Source: Bactrocera neohumeralis (Eukaryota > Arthropoda > Insecta > Diptera > Tephritidae). From it: a stretch of DNA of 64,000 nt. The stretch spans positions 5,022,001-5,086,000 of the forward strand of contig NC_065921.1 of NCBI RefSeq assembly GCF_024586455.1, read 5' to 3'. The first letter of the stretch is position 1, and each line of letters opens with the position of its first letter. This document shows, piece by piece, positions 59,501-64,000 of this stretch. Position numbers and translations under genes: made by a program. The notes under the pieces were generated by a model, which saw only the letters and a program-made list of their open reading frames with translations, was not told where the DNA came from and ran no database searches.

Positions 59501-60260
59501 ATGGGGGAAGACAAAAACTATTAGGTGGGTCGCTGATGTTGCAACGACAACGCAACACCGTAAAGCATTGGCTGTTGCTTGCTGTCTTGTTGTTTGTTAT
59601 GAATGTTGTTTTTATTTTGCAAAATGTGTGGTAGCCAAATCGATTGCGGTTGTGTAGTGATTTTGAGACAATCTACGCCCACTCAGCGGTTGATGGTTTT
59701 CTGTGAAATTCACTCTTTTCTGCTGATTTTGCATTTATTAGTGTTTTGTTTTCATTTATGGTTTCGTTTATTTTTATTATTTTTCTCCGAATTGCGTACA
59801 ATTATTTTGTGTAGTTATATATTTTTTTGGTTGACACTCTTTTTCGTGTTAGTTTTGAGAACATTACTGTTTCAACTTTCTAAAATGACATCAGAAATTT
59901 TGAACTCCGCAGAGTTTCAGATAAGTAATAATATAAAGTGCTATTCAATATGATTTTATAAGTGTTTCAAGAAATTTCTATTAAAAAAATATTTTCTTTA
60001 TATAAAAAAATCGTTGTTTATTTCATATTTTGATAATCTAAAAATAACATACTTAAATTTCGATATCTTAAATAATTATTATTTTAAATAATTTTTGATT
60101 TACAGATTTCTTTCTTAAGCATAACCATTTAGTTCAATCCGCTCCAACTGTTTATCTTTAAACACATTTTTCTCAAAACCACATTTTCTAAATTTGATAG
60201 AGCGAGTACTGGAAGACAAATTATTTGATCACCATCAAATTCTGCATGTTTTAAAATGTT
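56598..60260. other. Egfr first intron, no gene recognised
   Basis: No recognised gene. Overlapping open frames on both strands at 57390-57780 and 57765-58136 have no recognisable domain. Dispersed motif copy E at 59287-59310. Confidence 0.4.
59287..59310 (+). repeat. Dispersed short motif, copy E (diverged)
   Basis: GTTCGCTGCTTGAGTCTTTT then GTTT. Matches copy B at 21 of 24 positions; the differences are transitions. Confidence 0.6.
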
Positions 60261-60890
60261 CTGTGGATAGTTCTCTATACAGTAGCCTGTCAGTTTTTGA
60301 CCTTATCAAAAATCGACCTTCGTCGGGACAAAAAGGGCCAATATTTTTGGTAAAATAAAAGTTTTCTTATAAACTCTGTCTTTATGGGGGATTTTTGATT
60401 TTTTTTTGCGACCATAGATAAGTTTTTTGGTACAGAAGCGAAGACGGAAGTCACCACAGCAATGAAGAACCTTTCTTTAGTCTGTTCCCACGACAGTCGG
60501 GTCTAAGTAATCGGAACGGACCCGTATTTTTTTCCAATCAAGAACTGTCGACTCGACACCATTCCTCGAGATTACTTCAGGAACATTTTATGTAGCGACT
60601 ACAACAACAACCTTTCGTTAATGACATCTTAGATCGCATGTAACTAATATTTAATTTCTTCCTTCAAAATTTTTAAATAATTGTTCTTTTTTTCATAAAA
60701 TCTATACGAATGTAACCTTAAAATTTCAAAACAATTGATAAAATACTATTTTTTTTAATTCTTAGAAATCATCGTTTTTAGGTTAGTGGCTGGCAGAACT
60801 TGATTGCAAAATAATAAAAAAGTTCAAATCGCAAAATATCTTAAAATTATAGCAACAAACGTTATACCGAAACTATTAACTCGACAAAAA
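60261..60890. other. Possible decayed interspersed repeat in Egfr first intron
   Basis: The segment at about 60480-60620 (a GTCGGGTCTAAGTAATCGGA stretch, then CGACTCGACACCATTCCTCG, then GCGACTACAACAACAAC) has a composition unlike the AT-rich sequence around it and looks like the tail of an old retroelement. No coding frame supports it. Confidence 0.3.
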
Positions 60891-60929
60891 ATATTTCTAT
60901 ACTATTTATGTTGTTAGATTATTTTTGAA

Positions 60930-61265
60930 GCTGTATTTTTATAAAAAAAAATTTATTTATTTAAATTTTTATGAAAAAAGTTTAATTTTCATACAAAAAA
61001 AATAAATAAAAAATAAATTAATTTTTATAATTTACTATATTTATTTTTATTTAATTTTTACAATTTATTATGTTTATTTTTTTTTTTAATTTTAAATTTT
61101 TTATAAAAATTAAGCTGTATTTTTATAAAAAAAAAATAATTTTTTATTTCTATTTTTATAAAATTTTAATTATTTGTTTTTAAAAAAATTTAAGTTATTT
61201 TATAAAAATAAAAATTATTTTTTATAAAAAATAAGTTTTTTTTTTATTAAAATTTTATAAAAATA
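60930..61265. repeat. A/T low-complexity tract with ATTTTTATAAAA units
   Basis: Runs of A and T with recurrent TTTTTATAAAAA-type units, some self-complementary; almost no G or C. Confidence 0.85.
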
Positions 61266-64000
61266 CAGCTGCAAAAATAAGCTAACAACAAAAATGGCAT
61301 ACAAACGGTATAAAAATTATTTTTTATAAAAACACATTATAATTTAATAGAATTTATCAAGTATAAACATCTCCTAAGCGGGATTATCATCTTTTTAAGA
61401 CACAAAATATTTACAATCTATTCTTCCAACTTCTAACTTCTCACCAATGACCTCTTGAACTCTTTCGAATGCAAGCAGACAACAGCAAAAACAAAATTTG
61501 CGAAAAGATTAGCAAAAATAAAAACAAACACAAATCAACTAACACAAACAAATATGAATTAGAAATGTCAATAACAAACATAGTCATGCATAAGTGTTGG
61601 CTAAGAGAGCGCCAGCAAACGAAAATTGCGTCTCGCAAAACAAAACTCTTCGTGTTGAACTCACGGCACTCTAATAAATTAAATGCAGCTAGCGACTTGT
61701 CAATGTGTGTGTGCTTATCTATGTGCATTTTCAGCTTGCAACCAGTTATGTATGTGTGTGTGCGCCAAGGAAAACCTGTTGTAAGCTGCTTTTTTTATAT
61801 TCACTGATCTTGTTGCAACAAATAACATGTAAGTACTTCTTAGTTTTCCTCAAGTTGTTATTACGAATTTTAACTGCAAGCAACGCCAACACAAACAGCT
61901 GAAATGTGCTCTCAGCGGCTAGAGAAACGCGCTCTTTGAGTTGCGCTCCGCATTAGTGAGGTTATGGTTGCTGTACACAAACAACAAATAGTTGTTGTTA
62001 TTAAATCACAACTAAGAGTTAGAATGTATTGAGCGAAGTGCCAAGTCTTTTAAATCTCTCTACAAATAGAGACATCTACAAATTTGTCTATTATACAGCG
62101 CGTATGTGTGTGTTTGTGAGCTGCTGCTGTGCGTCAGGTAACACTCAGCAACAATTTGTTTCACCTCTCAATTCAAGTGTTACTGGAAACTATTTAACTT
62201 CTTAGCAGCGCTACTCTAGGTCCACTCTCTCTCTAGCTGTTTGCTATTGTTTCTAACCCTCTTGTTAGCTCTCCACATTGCATTTTCCTCAACACACATT
62301 TCTATTTTTGTAACATTTTCTTATGACTTTTCTTCAAAATTTCCCCCAACTCGAATTTCTGGTCCCTGCTTCACCGTGTGTCAATTTTACTTCATTTTCG
62401 TTTTGTTTTTGTATTCGTATTTTCGTTTTTTGGGTAGAAAGTCAAGTAGCGGAGACTGCGTTCTACACCTTTTGTTACAAACGCCACTCAAATGCCCCTC
62501 TATGTTTGTATTTGTATATATATAAAACTAAATATGTGTTAATACTCATACATGCATGCACGTTACTTCAGCACTCCTTCACTACACTGTTCGTTCTTTA
62601 TGATTTTTCTTGCCATTTGCTGCTGGCTTCGGAATTCCATGGAATTACGTTATGTTGCAGCATCGCCAAGCGGCAAGCGGCAAGCGGCCAAGAGCCTACG
62701 TCTGCCATTGCCGCTGCAGCTGTGTGAGTTACCTGTTTGAAGCTATTGAAGCAAAACTAACACACACACACACACACTCACACCGATACTTTGGAGAAGT
62801 AGCAGAAACCTGAAAGTAACACTGCACACAGCAACGCTGACTTCTGCACCCAAAATAGTTGGCTCACAGCGGCCAAAAGTCAAACTGTTAGCTGGAAAAT
62901 GGCTAAGAAAAAAATAGAAAACAAATTAAACGGTAAAGTAGAAAAAGTTGAACGGAGGAAAATCGCTGGAATGGAATGTGGACGCTGCGCTGCGCCGACA
63001 ACGACGCCGAAGCTAGCTAGTGGCTCAAGCAGTGGTCAATAAAAATAGCGAAAAAGCATTCGAGTTTAAGTCTGTGTTGTAGCTGTTGTAGCAGTCAGCG
63101 ACTTCTAGTTGCGTAAAAGCTTGAGAGTGTGTTTGTGTGTGGAGATTTTCGTGCACATTCGTTTCTGTTAGATACTAGATGCTGGCTGTTAGCTGCTGAC
63201 TACTGGCTGATGCTATATTGGGCCTTCACACACACACACACACGCTTGCGCTTAGCGTAGGCTTAGCTTAAAATTCTAAGATGAATCAAGAAAACTAGTT
63301 ACTAAAATCGAAAAGCACGAACAGAACGAGCGAATTAATAATGAAAGTAGCTGAAAGAATTTCGTATGTATATGCTAACGAACTCTTTTACGGGATGGAA
63401 TTGTACACCTGGCGGCATGAATATTTAAAAAAGAAAAAAGAAATAAAAATTAAAATAGAATTTATTTATGAAACCAAATCTTATATAGATATATATATAC
63501 ATGCATATATACTCTTTCTGTGCTTTAGACCTTTTTCGAAATGTCTCATTATTGGCATCGCCGAGATCGTTGAGCATAGATAATGACTCGATTTTAATTC
63601 GTAAAGTTTCTAATTTTTGGTTTATTGCTTTGATTTCTTTCTGCTCTACGCTTCGCTTTGCTTTCTTGATTACTTTTTTTTGTTGGCGGGTATTTCTCGG
63701 AATTTACTGCTTTAATTATACAGATTTTTTTTTTATTTTTTATAGAACCGCTGCGGGCGTTATAAAGTGGTTCAAGTAGCAGCCGAGAGATGCTGCGATA
63801 ATGCCACTCGTGGATATCGATTTCGGTTTGTTGTTTATGGCACAGCTTTCGTAGTTTTGAAGGGAATGTTAGATCAGGTGGAAGCGAGTTTTGAAGAAGG
63901 AAGATTCTTAGTAGAAGTTAAGTAAGAGATTTTTGTAAGAGTTTGAAGTCTGATGTCTTCTTCTTCTTTATTGTTGTAGACACCGCTTACGCTGTTATAG
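61266..64000. other. Egfr first intron, no gene recognised
   Basis: No recognised gene. CA/TG repeats near 62760-62780 and 63228-63243. A GC-richer stretch at 62640-63060 could be regulatory but shows no identifiable promoter element. No minus-strand signal-peptide exon for Egfr was found. Confidence 0.4.

Noticed and set aside
59420..59558. Minus-strand stretch reading WLLRYFCISLISLLMCVADN followed by a GTAAAT donor in the phase required to splice to the first common Egfr exon
   Set aside because: It looks like a signal peptide with the right splice phase, but no in-frame ATG precedes the hydrophobic core (only GTG/TTG codons), the donor has A rather than G at -1, and there is no similarity to known Egfr 5' exons. 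A transcript read joining about 59425 to 40952 would revive it.
10225..60523. CGGAACGGACCC shared between 10225-10236 and 60512-60523
   Set aside because: A 12-base match is expected many times by chance in 64 kb; the flanks do not extend it convincingly.
1..64000. CRISPR arrays, bacterial operons, rRNA or tRNA genes
   Set aside because: None seen; the sequence is eukaryotic and the tandem repeats found are satellites or transposon-derived.

Overview
The window is insect nuclear DNA, most probably from a tephritid fruit fly or a close dipteran relative. Two developmental genes are recognisable by protein similarity to Drosophila: the last coding exon of Pox neuro (Poxn, plus strand, 4194-5534) and five consecutive exons of the EGF receptor gene Egfr (minus strand, between 40952 and 36419). 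Everything else is non-coding: AT-rich intergenic or intronic DNA with CA/TG and CAA microsatellites and many decayed transposons. The tephritid assignment is an inference from the degree of divergence and from the character of the repeats.

Layout. 1-4193 is the intron before the last Poxn exon; it holds two broken Tc1/mariner-superfamily transposases and an isolated TATA-like site. 4194-5534 is the Poxn exon, followed by a short 3' UTR with polyadenylation signals near 5789-5815 and then a MITE-like element with 17-bp inverted ends (5862-6512). 6.5-33 kb is intergenic. It holds a GC-richer, CAA-rich island (about 8.5-9.5 kb), relics of mariner, IS630-like, Tc1-like and non-LTR elements, a 1.06-kb element built like a non-autonomous Helentron (DINE-like, 20.0-21.1 kb) with a diverged inverted second copy (30.3-31.2 kb), a 0.5-kb hexanucleotide array that switches from ACTTAT to ACTTAG (26.6-27.1 kb), and a 38-bp near-perfect palindrome (31627-31664). 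33-36.4 kb is very AT-rich and includes the presumed Egfr 3' UTR. 36.4-40.95 kb is Egfr. From 40953 to the window end lies the first Egfr intron; the signal-peptide exon was not found, so this intron exceeds 23 kb. It contains a minisatellite with inverted ends (46.4-47.2 kb), a related element (52.06-52.32 kb), a three-unit 153-bp repeat (49.2-49.7 kb) and an internally deleted mariner with intact ends (56075-56597).

The two genes are convergent. Poxn is a paired-box transcription factor for sense-organ identity; Egfr is the receptor tyrosine kinase of the Ras/MAPK pathway. They are not known to form a unit. Both lie on the same chromosome arm in D. melanogaster but far apart, so their proximity here reflects a rearranged order within the arm.

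The least expected signal is a short motif, roughly CGAGTTCGTYGCTTAAGTCT, present five times in unrelated flanks (23.54, 45.24, 51.35, 54.23 and 59.29 kb, on both strands), four of them inside the Egfr first intron. It matches no element I recognise.
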